DNA from: Chiua virens
Taxonomy: Eukaryota; Basidiomycota; Agaricomycetes; Boletales; Boletaceae
Length of the DNA: 64,000 nt
Direction of reading: 5' to 3'
NCBI GenBank assembly: GCA_019787685.1
Contig: JAHNUO010000006.1
Location: 186,001-250,000, forward strand
Shown here in pieces: positions 24,385 through 35,710 of the stretch. Made by a program: the position numbers and the translations under genes. Position 1 is the first letter of the stretch. The number at the start of each line of letters is the position of its first letter. The notes beneath the pieces are model-generated. The model was given only the letters and a program-made list of their open reading frames with translations. It was not told where the DNA came from and did not search any database.

Positions 24385-25596
24385 TCAAACCTGCCATGGT
24401 GCGACGTTTGTGATCAGCACACGTGGTATTACCAAGTAAGGTAAAAAGAACACGAACCAGACTGAGTTCAAGCGTCCAGACCCTTCTTGCCCACAGCTTG
24501 ACCGTCTGGGCCGACTCCCCAGGTTGCGCCAGATCGATCTCGACGCCATCCCACCAACATTTCCGCTGCGTGAAAACGTGAGAAATGGCGATAAATCGAC
24601 GTGAGAGACATACGGCAGGCTTTCTCCAAAACAGGAGTAACTTTTGCGCTGTCGCCATTTGGTTATAGTCGATTGTGACAGGGCGTTCGCCGTTAGGTGC
24701 TGGTGGGTGATGCGCGATACCTGTTTTGAGGAGTACGAGTGCTATCGACGATATGCAACACCGGGAGGGTTCCACCGCACGGAAGCCCCACTCATCGTCG
24801 CGGTCGAACCCGCTGAAACATGGGTCAGAGTCCCATACAACGACCCCGTCGGGTAATGTAACATTACCTCATGCACAACATATCAATGAGGTGCTGCTCT
24901 GCGATATTGTTCTCCTTGTGAACGTTGCGTTGCAGGGCAGTAAAGATATTTCGTTTTTCCATGATATTCTGTCCGCATCGACGTTTGAGCTCGAGAAGAG
25001 CTGGGTTGGCAATGCCCTGTTCGTCGGTGGCAGCGTTGCCGATGTTTGGCGGTATCGCAAAGTATTCGAGTTCCTCTCGAAGTACGATGATGGCTTGCTT
25101 GCTGAGAAGCGGGTTCTGAGAGGCCGAGGGAACAAAGTCAGATGGAGACCCCTCCAGCAAATGCTGCTGGGCAGCGAACAAGCCGGGGGAGCTAGCAGTG
25201 CCATAAAACGTGTCTGATGCATTCCGGAAAAAATCCAGAACATATGCAAAACATTGCGGATCAAACTAAGATAAATTGGAATTAATCAGGGAAGAGTTGG
25301 AACGTCCGAGTATGAGAATACCCACATCGACCGCGTAGACCTCCTCGTCCTCCTCATTGTCGCCACCGTCTGAAAAGGCTGCGCTTTGCCGACTAAGGAC
25401 GAGGCCATTTGGGAAGAGACACAAAAGGACGGATTCTGGAAGGTTCATGATGGTCTCTCTAGTCGACAGAGAAACGCCTTCCGCGGAGATCGAGAAGGAG
25501 CCTCGTGAGCAACTGGGGCTGTAAATTGGACTGGATTGGGACTTGGTGTTGAGAGACCTGTGTTATGGGAGATGATGATATCGAGACGGAGGCCAT
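24385..25596 (-). CDS. WHI2-like BTB/T1-domain stress-response protein, one frame break
   Basis: WHI2-type proteins activate Psr phosphatases in the general stress and nutrient response. ATG at 25596: MASVSISSSPITQVS, then LLLDLRGRRFSVD. After one extra base at 25461 the BTB-like core follows: RETIMNLPESVLLCLFPNG, then FDPQCFAYVLDFFRNASDT and NPLLSKQAIIVLREELEYF. Then come KRNIFTALQRNVHKENNIAE with MLCM, EPSRCCISSIALVLLKT, QKLLLFWRKPA, RKCWWDGVEID and the terminal ARRVWTLELSLV, with TGA at 24385. Introns are GT-AG. The added T in GTCGAC-T-AGAGAG creates an immediate TAG; without it the fold is continuous. The family name is from memory of this basidiomycete sequence pattern and is less certain than the reality of the gene. 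Confidence 0.72.
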
Positions 25597-26337
25597 GGCG
25601 AATGTAGTGGAAAGGAGAGTTTGGTTGTGGAGGACGATGTGCGCCCAAGCCTCGAGGCAAGCAATGAGTTATGTTTGGCCAAAACAAATAACGCGTGATC
25701 GACCCGGCCATTTCAACAAGTCTTGAATCTGATCCACCTGCTAAAACTACCGTACCCTACTTTTACTCTCAAGCTCAACGGTGCACGTTTCAATGGCACC
25801 GTATTACCCTGTACGGGTCGGGTACTGAGTAATCGTGTTGTTCGCCAATCGTAAATCAAGGTATGTGCCCCTTCGTTCCCCAGTCGCCCTTGATTTTACA
25901 TCACAACGAAGCGTAATAGCTGCAACCCCCGCTGGCCAGCGTTTTCGTATTTGATATTCTTTTGCGATTGCGGGTCCTTGCGCAGTGTTCGCACCTTATT
26001 TGTCTGACAGCCTGACACGCGGTCCTCAGAGGGCAAACTTTTCCGGTTCTTCTCCCACCCAAGTCTGCGAGATGTTGCCTCGAGTTGGTCACGCGCTCTG
26101 GTGGTTGACCCGTTGCCACTCGCGTCCACAACCTAAACATTTGTTGGGAGACGTCCAATGGCAATAACATCAGAGTACCTCGAGTACAAGCGTTCTTTGC
26201 AGACTAGCTATGGATCCGTAAGTCACATCTATCTCGTGTATACCCCAAATCCTCATAATCCCAAAACTGTCCATGAATAGCTACCACCGCGCAGCAAGTC
26301 GCGCACCGCAATCTCCAAGCCCCTGGAATTTGGCTGA
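25597..26337. other. Intergenic region
   Basis: No supported gene. It holds the promoter of the WHI2-like gene and the 3' flank of the thioredoxin-like gene. Confidence 0.5.
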
Positions 26338-26829
26338 TCACATATTCAGGGTTTTATAAACGAGCCGCTGAGTCACGACACGAGTCAGTTCGCACCCGTG
26401 ATCTTCCAATATTCTGCTTACGATGAGTTGCGTCTGATCCGCACCCACAAGTTCGCCGATTTGGACACCCTTCACGTATACTTTGAACGCGGGGAGCTGA
26501 TCCCGTCGTATCGTCAATTCCCCTTTCATGATCCTCCCAAAGCGTAGTCAGATGACTTACAGTTCGGACCCCCAGTGCCAGGGGGACTTCCCGGACCTCC
26601 TCTGTATCGAGTCGGTAAAATTGTCCCTGGGGATTTTGTGCGGCCAGCTGGTCGTACAATTCTGTCATTGTTCGACATGTTGTGCACCATTCGGCCCAGA
26701 ATTCGATGAGGACGGGTCGGGGGCCATTGACCTGGAATAGCAAAATTAAGATTGCCATCCCGTCTCTGGGGGTAGTCAGCTCACCGCCGACTCGAACTCG
26801 GCCATGGAAGTGATATAGACGACGGTCAT
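26338..26829 (-). CDS. Thioredoxin-like protein with atypical CTTC active site
   Basis: Starts MTVVYITSMAEFESA at 26829, then through an intron VNGPRPVLIEFWAEWCTTC, then RTMTELYDQLAAQNPQGQFY, DTEEVREVPLALGVRT and, through a second intron, the cis-Pro strand LPAFKVYVKGVQIGELVGAD. The end is QRLVYKTLNM with a stop at 26338. Fold, cis-Pro and both active-site Cys are kept, but the central GP of WCGPC is TT, and the buried Asp in DFxA is Glu (IEFWAEW). Such changes usually alter redox potential and partner choice. It has a longer C-terminus than the classical thioredoxin at 18145. Confidence 0.87.
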
Positions 26830-26914
26830 TTTTGGGTCGGGTTGTAGAGGTATGTGAGGGAACTCGAGGAAGGAGTTTTTTTTTGCTGATCTTCTGTCGT
26901 CCAGTTCACACACA

Positions 26915-26921
26915 TTTTATA
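26915..26921 (-). promoter_or_regulatory. TATA box of the thioredoxin-like gene
   Basis: TATAAAA on the minus strand, about 86-92 bp before the ATG at 26829. Confidence 0.5.
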
Positions 26922-29253
26922 CCCAACTCGTTTGTCCAACGCTGTTGAGCATCGTGTCTCACCAATATCTCCTCATATCTCGAGATGTTCAATTACTCCA
27001 CCCACGAATCGGGGCAGATCCTAGATTCGAACAAGCAATGTCATCGCTTTCAAGCTGAGTTGCGAGAGGATGGGAACGATAACCAGGCGGAATAGGCGTG
27101 CCTTCCATTCCGACATATGTGGGACCATAGCAATAGATGCCATACACCTCCCATCGATCGTTCGGACTGCTGAGTACTATTCCCGTTGATGATTTGTGAC
27201 GTAATTTCGGTCTTTTACCGACAGCAAGCTATCAACCCTCATGTCTCTCTAGATGGGATCGCTGAGGCGCTAGATCTGCTGCAAAATCGGCGCAAACTCT
27301 CGCCGTCCAGGGACGACAGTCACATGTCTGTGCTAACCTGTAACCAGGACGTGAGCTTTGTGTGGTCGACCATCACTGTTTATACTCAAAGTTTCTCAGC
27401 ATGCGGTCGTTTCAAGCTGACATGGAGTGACACAAAAGTGTTTGATTCCTTTCCGCTACACGGCGGGCTGAATCTCATGCACGAAACATGAACAGGGAAG
27501 TGCAGCGTGTTGCCGCCATGTCGGACGAATTGTGTTCGAGCTCCCCTGTTTTTGGCCAGGCTGATCTCGTTTGATGTTATTGGCGACGGCCTGTCACATA
27601 ACCAAATGATGGTACAAAAAGTGAACCTTACTGTCGCGATCGTATATGGGATATCGCGCGTGCCTCCCATGGCAATGCGATACCCAAATGGAGGAGAACG
27701 GGACAAGCTCGTGCCTCGTGCCGATGGTCTCCTCTTCGTGCGCCGAGTTTAGCACTTGGAGTGGTTGGGTGTGCCTGTGGTTCGTCTTCCTGCTGTGCGA
27801 TGACGTCTCACGCATTTTCAACCTGTTTCCACTACGACTGCCCTCGTGCAAGTTGGCAAAGAATCGCCCATTTGGCATTTGCCTGCTATTTTTAACTCCA
27901 CTCCTTTTACTTAGTGCGGGTGTGGTCTGGATCGTCAGCACCGCAAGTCGTTGTATACTCAAATTCAGCGATGGCTATGGAAAAGAAGCCTGTGCTCAAT
28001 TATGGTTTTCGCGCGTCCATGCTTCGATCTGCGGAGTGTGATCAAAGCCGTAAACTGAGCATATCAGATCAATTGGGGAATTTACTCACATGGTCTCCGG
28101 TAGAGATCCCACAGGCGTATCGACATGGTCAGGTGATGGTGGCACCGCGTTGTGCGGTGGCAATGTGCCCGCAAATGACGATTTTGAAACCATGGCTAAG
28201 GACCCGTTCGTGCAAAACGCCACGGAGGTTGTCATCCTCGGAAATTGGCGACGTTGAAATCGATTCTGCGAATGATGTCCCAATTGGATAACGACCGCCT
28301 CCGCTTCGAGAGGAGCCCGGCGACTTGTTTTTCCGTTGATGTGTTTCTGGATCAGATAATCTGGTAAGCTGGATATGCTTTCCTATTTACCTAGATCGAG
28401 GATCCCCGCGGATGACTGAACATGGGCGTTGTGTGGGACGGATGGCCGCAGTGCGTCGACCAATCCCGTGTTGTCGAAGCCTGAGATGCGTGTTGGTTCG
28501 CTCCTCGTCCACCACGGGTCCGTCTTATCGAAATTGTAGTCCCAACATACCTTTTCGTCTATTCCGAACCCCGTCACGGGTGTGGCAGGCGGGCGCGTGC
28601 CGGCTTCGCGCGTTCTCCCGCGTTTATAAGCACACCGAAAGCTCCACGCGATGATATATGGATCCATATCGCGCCTCGAAATGAAACCATTTCACTGAAT
28701 GATGGGGTCATCGCAGAGATAGATGGGGTTCTTGATGCCCACGGTGGCAAATTGACGCTTTGTTACTTATCGAACGGTGTGAACGTGTACGAAGGACCCT
28801 GCATTTTTCCCTGCTTCTCATTCGCTCTCGGATCGCTATTTGACGGACGCATGTCGTGTACGGACTTTGTTCATGCAAGAATGGGATCAGAGATGGTTGT
28901 CTTGGTTCGGCCGTCCGTGTCACGGTCGCCATAGACCGGATCCAGAATGTGTCGATGAAGCTGTGCGTGTGCCAGGGGAGGACGGTCACATACCCACAAG
29001 ACAGACGCAAAAAATAGGAGACCGGTCCTGGCCGGGCGTAGCTGTGCACACGATTTGTGCGGCAACGTGTTGGTCGCGATGCTTCGTCTCCATTCTTTGC
29101 GTCTGTCCCGTTCATGGGGATAGGCTGTAGCCACACAGGTCTTTTTTTTTCCTTCCAGGCCTCCACCTCGGAGACAAGGCACTGTCGGGTCCTAACTTAA
29201 CTTTCCAAGTGGTCGAGGACGTGTTTGTAATTACGTGGTAGTACATGAGGTAG

Positions 29254-29475
29254 AAATGAAATTGCAATGGGACCTTCTCTTCGACGCCCGAACAATCATA
29301 TATTCCAAACATCGGTTCATTCGAGTCCACTATTATTCCACTTGACACGGCGTGCGAACGGGCAAATGAAATTGCAATGGGACCCTCTCCTCGACGCCCG
29401 AGCGATGCCATACATTCCAACGCCAGTTCATTCGAGTCCAGTATTATTCTTCCACTGACATGACGTGGGAACGTT
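29254..29475. repeat. Two-copy direct repeat, about 110-bp unit
   Basis: The unit AAATGAAATTGCAATGGGAC starts at 29254 and again at 29364. The copies stay alignable through 'CTC(T/C)TCGACGCCCGA', 'ATTCCAA', 'GTTCATTCGAGTCCA' and 'TATTATTC', with scattered substitutions and a small indel. The copies have diverged by roughly a tenth, so the duplication is not recent. Confidence 0.85.
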
Positions 29476-31086
29476 GGCAGTATGGCAGACACGGACATGA
29501 AGGAAATTTGAACTCGACGCATGAGGGATTCTGTCTCATGGCAGGATGCCACGAAACGGAGTGATATCATGGACGGACCTGGTGCCTTTCCTGTCCAAAC
29601 GGCTTGCGTGGCGAGTCGCGTCAATCCCTGCCAAGAGGGGGGAAACGTTCAAGTTGTGCGGTGGCAACGCCGACGCGTGGCAGACGCGTGCTGTGCCATG
29701 GCCCATGGGGGCACCCTCTCCCACTGATGATGTCATGACGCCATCATGGGGAAGGAATGGAGGTTGACAGGCTTTGAGCTCCCTTTTGATTGTGTCGGAG
29801 GCCCTGAGACAAGCTTGGGGGTGCGGGGGTGCGGTCGGATGACGTGTGTGGTGTTCATAGAGATACGGTAACTCGAAATGCAAGCACCCTTGGGCCCTTT
29901 GATAAGGGTATAGCGAATGGGGTCATGTTTCGTACTATGAGCGCCAGAATGTGGGTGGGCTTTGTGATGTTTCATTGCCCTTGCCTTGACGAGATCCGAG
30001 ACGGGTCCGCCGGGCCCGTGGCATTCACGTCATACTCGGTGCTCCAGCGGATTGGTGTCGATCGTTTGCCACTGGGCCCGCATGCAATGAGGTCATCGTC
30101 TCGCACAGTCAAAAAGCTGGGTTACCCGAGTCCAAGTCCCGCAAATGTCTTGCACCCCGATCTGGGTGTGCGTCGAACCGTACGTCATTGGAGAGAAACG
30201 AAGACTTCATTTTTGTGAAGTCGTCAGGCACGAATGTCGGTAGCAGTTGCGCATGAATGATATCTAAATGTGCTGGATGGAAAGCTGTGAGTGACCACAT
30301 GCCATCCTTTCAGTGCTATTCTTTTGAGAAATAACCCTGGGAGGCACTGGTGATGTGGACCGAGCACGCTTGGTCACGTTCTGAGGAATGTCGATGCCGG
30401 GTAATATGAGAGAATCCCGCTGCCCAGGTTTGCAGTCGATGGAATCGGGAATTTCGCCGTAAGTGGATGCGGGGTGATTGGGCGACGTGTGTTTCCGGAA
30501 AGATGTCATGTTCCGAAACGCGACGGCAAAATTGGCACAATCAATAGCTGCTTGTACGGAGCGAAGACACGGGGAATAGGGCAGTCCTTGGGACGGGTGC
30601 AATCTTTAAAATGCTTGTACGTCGATTGGTGAGAGACTTGGCGTTCAAGTCAACAGACCTACGGATAAGATCGATTAGCCAAATGAATGAAAGGCTATCG
30701 AGGGCATCCCAAAAATAGCCAGCACTCATTCCCAAGTGACGGTGTAGTAACCGAACCGAACGTGACCTGGAAACACGACAAGGCACGTTGCCACCTCATG
30801 GTTGGCGAACGTCGACCTTTGAATTCTCTTCACTGCGCTGGGTATAACCCAAGTGTCTAGTAGACTAGTAGTACACAGAGTTGAATATACAGGATGATTT
30901 TTTTTTCCCATTTCGTGAGTGAGCGGATGACGGAAGGGCCGTGTTTTGATGATTCCCATCCGGGCAAGTTGAGTGCCATCTGCCAGCTGCACCACTTTCA
31001 CACCTCCCTCTCTCTTTGAACCACTCTTTTCTTCTTCTTCCAGATCCCGGGCAAGTCTGAATCATCCAGCGGGTCCCCCGCCCACA

Positions 31087-34000
31087 ATGAGCTACCCACA
31101 GCAGCACCAGCGCTCCTCGCGCCTCAACCGTCCACAACCTTCTTACCCAATCCAACAGCCATACCCGCAGCAGATGTCGCCGCCACCCACTTCCCCTGGT
31201 GTATATTATAGTCAACCTCCCATCAGTCCGCGCGCTACCCCACCCAACATCACGTTTCAGAACACTGAACGTGGTGACAGGCAGGGCACTCTCGACGGCT
31301 CTCGTTCACGAACAATGCCCTCAGCCTATCAAAACCACTTCTCACCACCTCATCCAGACGAAGAGACCGGTGAATTTTTGGAGCAGGGCAGAGTGGGCAG
31401 AAAGAAGAGTCTCGTCAGACCCGACCGTGAAAAGATCGAACCAGGTCATCGACAGTGGCATTATCGAAACCACGTCGAAAATGCCGACGACGGCAGAGTA
31501 CCCGTTCAACCTTCCAGTATGTCATCTCGCGGCCGAAAAATGGACTTTGAGCACTTAATATCTCCCTTTTAATCTAGCTACTGGTAACTATCCACAGAAG
31601 CTCCGTCGTGGCAAATCATTGCTCGCGAGGGAGGAGGACATGCAAGAATCCGGTCTTGCACTCTTCAAACGTGGGGCGACATTACGTAGAAAACGCCCTC
31701 AGTCCACTCAGTCCACTGCGCTTTTGACGACACACGATGCCAAACCCCGAAAGTGCCTTGATAGCATCGGTCCCGGTCCAAAGGATTGTTGGTTTATATA
31801 TTGCTATCTCATCACCTGTTGGGTTCCTCCCTTTTTTCTCCGGTTGTGTGGTACGTGAGGTCATCCTTTTGGCTGTGCCACAGGGTCTCACCGACGTCAT
31901 CAGGTATGCGAACACCAGATCAACAACGTGCCTGGAGGGAGAAAATGGGTTTACTGGCCATCATTCTTACCGAAATGGCTGGCGTCGGTTTCATCACGTT
32001 CGGATTCACGGAAACAGTCTGTGGAACCCCTCCCAATCGGTATCACGAGGGTCAAATCAGCAACGATTCCGTCATCATCCACGGGTACGACTACGACTTT
32101 TCAAATTTCAAGCACCCTGCCGCTACCGGGTTCAGTGGTAATACAAACCCATTGATCACTGGTGGATGGAACCTTGCGTCAAACGACGCGAGCTTTCTAT
32201 TCCAGACTGTCAACGAAAACTGCTTGGGTATCATCACTCGGGCCAGTGGATCGCCCATCAATGGCACTGGACAGAATTTGGATTGGTACTTCCCCTGCAA
32301 CGTCTACAACCCACAGTCCAATTCAATCAACACAACCAACTATGGAAGCAGTACCAATTGCCACGTGTCTTCTACAGCAAGGCAGGAGCTCGCCGCTATG
32401 GTACCTATGGGACAAGTGTACTATGGCTGGAATGACGTTACTGCCAGCAATCGCAACCTGGCAGTGTTCGAGGGGTAAGATTGCATCACCCGTTCGTCTG
32501 CTCACTGATCTGACTGCCTGGTTTAGCAACGTGCTCGACCTTAATTTACTTAATGGGCTCAGTACTTCCTATGTCCAGTATCCCTCGCTCTTCGATGAGA
32601 TGAAGACAGCAAGTGGCGTATACAACGGTAATGATATCACAATGGCGCTTATGCGTGCTGGGGACATCAAGATTGGTCGATGTCTCACGGACATTGTCAC
32701 CGTCGGGTTCATCGACACCAATAGCATCGGTTGCGTTGCCTCCGAGGTCGTTCTATACCTGTCTCTCATTTTCATCGCCGGTGTCGTTGTCATTCGTTTC
32801 GCTATGGCCGTCCTGTTCTATTGGTTCTTCTCTTGGAAACTCGGCAACTTCCCTCGAGAAACCTATCAGGAACGACTGCAACGTTTCGAGGAGATCGAAG
32901 CCTGGTCCGAGAATATCCATCGCCCTGCACCGAGCCAATACAGACCCAACGTCCTCAAAGGCGGTCTACGCCAGGCGAAGCCCAACAAGCGTTCAGTCTT
33001 GCCCTCTGTCTCTCGTTTCACCCCCGTGGAGAATGCTCCGAAGGGCCCTAATCCTCGCCCATCGACAGCTTATGGCTTGCTTGATGTTCCGAACAAGCGG
33101 AGCACTTCTTATTTGACGCCAAAAGTTCCTGGAAAGGGTTCACCTCCCGACTCACCTGCTTACCGGTTCTCCAGGAGCACGGCATCGGTCGCTGATTCGA
33201 TGCGTGGATTCGCAGCCCGCTCGTCATTCATAGATACGCCTTGCCCGTTCCCACTACTGAACGTCGTTCCCCAACCCCCTCCCGACTTCGAGCCATTCAA
33301 CTTCCCCCTCGCCCACACCATATGTCTTGTCACTGCATACTCCGAGTCCATCGAAGGTCTACGGACGACGCTTGATTCACTCGCTACCACGGATTACCCT
33401 AATAGCCATAAACTCATTCTTGTGATCGCCGATGGCATGGTCAAGGGTGCTGGAAACACACTGACTACACCCGACATTTGTCTGACCATGATGAAGGAGT
33501 TCGTTATACAACCCGATGAAGTGCAGGGCCACTCATATGTCGCTATCGCGGATGGTCATAAACGACACAACATGGCAAAGGTCTACGCGGGCTTTTATGA
33601 CTATGATGACGCCACAATCGAACGTTCGAAGCAGCAACGCGTTCCAATGATCCTCGTGGCCAAGGTCGGCAACCTACTTGAAACCAACGACAAAAAACCT
33701 GGAAATCGTGGCAAACGTGATTCTCAAATCGTTCTCATGGCATTCCTCCAAAAGGTTATGTTCGACGAACGTATGACGACATTTGAGTACGAATTCTTCA
33801 ACTCGATCTGGAGGGTTACAGGCATCAGCCCGGATCGGTATGAGCTGGTGCTCTGTGTGGATGCGGATACCAAGGTATTCCCCGACTCGTTGACACGCTT
33901 GGTTTCGTGTATGGTTGTGGACGTTGAGATTATGGGACTCTGCGGTGAGACGAAGATTGCAAACAAGACCGACAATTTCGTTACGATGATGCAAGGTGAG

Positions 34001-35710
34001 TGCGTGTTGTATCCACCCGTCTGCTTACTGACACCTTTGTATCAAGTCTTCGAATATTACATCTCGCACCATTTGACCAAGGCATTCGAAGCCATGTTTG
34101 GTGGTGTTACTTGTTTACCGGGCTGTTTCAGTATGTACAGGATCAAGGCTCCCAAAGGGGACAGTGGCTATTGGGTCCCTGTCTTGGCGAACCCAGACAT
34201 CGTGGAGCACTACTCGGAGAACGTGGTCGACACGCTTCACAAGAAGAACCTGCTCCTCCTGGGAGAGGATCGATACCTTACGACCCTGCTACTCAAGACT
34301 TTCCCTCGGCGAAAGAATATGTTCTGCCCGCAGGCAGTCTGCAAAACTGTCGTCCCCGACTCCTTCCGCGTGCTTTTGTCACAGCGCCGCCGCTGGATCA
34401 ACTCAACCGTCCACAACCTGTTCGAACTTGTCCTTGTCCGTGACCTTTGTGGTACTTTCTGCTTCTCGATGCAGTTCGTCGTTGGAATGGAGTTGATGGG
34501 TACACTGGTGTTACCCGCTGCTATCAGTTTCACACTCTACCTCATCATCGTTTCTATCATCCCCAATGGTCCCGACACGCTCATTCCGCTCATCCTATTG
34601 TCATTCATCCTCGGTCTCCCTGGTCTTTTGATCGTCATCACCTCACGCAAGATTGCTTACCTTGGATGGATGATCATTTATCTTCTTTCCCTTCCTATAT
34701 GGAACGGTGTTCTCCCCGCTTACGCTTTCTGGCACTTCGACGACTTCTCTTGGGGCCAGACACGTCAAATTGCTGGTGACAAAGGTGGTGATCACGGCGA
34801 CAAGGATGGTGAATTTGATTCTTCTCATATCATTATGAAACGATGGGCCGAATTTGAGCGCGAACGTCGGTGGAGGAGTGGCCAACAGTCACGTGACTCG
34901 ACGCTGGAGAAAACGTGAGTACCGTGAATGCCATTCGATCTGTAACCAGCTGACCATCATGCTAATAGCAATAGATACTCGATGGCTTCGACCTCTGACA
35001 TTAACCATCCATCGTATGGCGGTCCTGATTCATCCACTTCAGAGTCTTCGCCTTCAGTACCTTATGGTGTAAGACAACGACACGACAGCAATGGCCCGTT
35101 GGTACTCCCAGCACCGTTGTCTACCAACAGGACGCTCGTGTCCGTTGCTTCTGGGTCTTCAGTCGGGATCTCCCGGTCAAGCGAGGACGTGACGTACGCT
35201 TCCGACTTGGGCTCGCTTTCCAACCAACGTTTGGTCGCTGGTCCTCAGGAACAATACACCGACGTTTACTCGGATACACATACCCCAAGATATCCCCAGT
35301 TCGACGCGCAAGTTGCCCGGGCCATTGGAAACAACGGTGGCGTTATCCGTAATCCTACCATGTCAAGTCAATACCCTGGCGAGACCCAGAACCCGTTCCG
35401 GGTTTCTGAAGCGCAAGCAGTTGCGTACGATGACCAGTACGGGTATACCACAGAGCCAGAAGAGATGCCACCGTATGTAGCCAGTCAGCGGCAAGGTCGC
35501 GGGGTGAGTTTGTCAGACCACGGCCCTGTGCCTGGCCCGGAAGGTGTGCGCCGAGTTGCACGACCGAACTCGAGACGCCCAACATCACAAACGCCGCAGA
35601 ACCGATACTCGCGCACCTCAACGGCGTATATCCTACCCCCTGGTGCTGCACCGCCACAATCAGGTGGACAGTCAGGTGGACAATCAGGTGGATATGGGAC
35701 AGGATACTAA
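31087..35710 (+). CDS. CHS3: Class IV chitin synthase (CHS3-like)
   Basis: Plasma-membrane processive glycosyltransferase (GT2) that polymerises UDP-GlcNAc into wall chitin. ATG 31087 starts a Pro/Gln-rich cytosolic region ([17 protein letters not shown]). Then come [19 protein letters not shown], early membrane segments, an extracellular Asn-rich region and the large catalytic domain. Landmarks: [34 protein letters not shown] (metal-binding Asp), [23 protein letters not shown] (ED motif) and [14 protein letters not shown] (QxxRW). At least four C-terminal membrane helices follow. A last exon (from about 34970) is a Ser/Pro/Tyr-rich tail ending [16 protein letters not shown]. Introns include 31851-31903, whose acceptor is chosen because it alone gives [16 protein letters not shown]. 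No frame break was seen over 4.6 kb. It belongs to the division with the CHS3/chsD type. Confidence 0.94.

Larger units (their letters stand above)
26830..31086. other. 4.2-kb gene-free region before the chitin synthase gene
   Basis: No ORF here shows a recognisable family. Overlapping ORFs of 90-150 codons on both strands (e.g. 27594-28041, 28708-29182) have no splice or domain support. Acceptor-like pyrimidine tracts occur near 28390 and 29145. The region contains a 110-bp direct repeat (29254-29475). Its final part, CT-rich before 31087, is probably the chitin synthase promoter and leader. Confidence 0.5.

Noticed and set aside
27594..29624. Several 90-170-codon ORFs in the gene-free interval
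   Set aside because: They overlap on both strands, and neither codon pattern nor motifs support translation. The direct repeat accounts for part of them.
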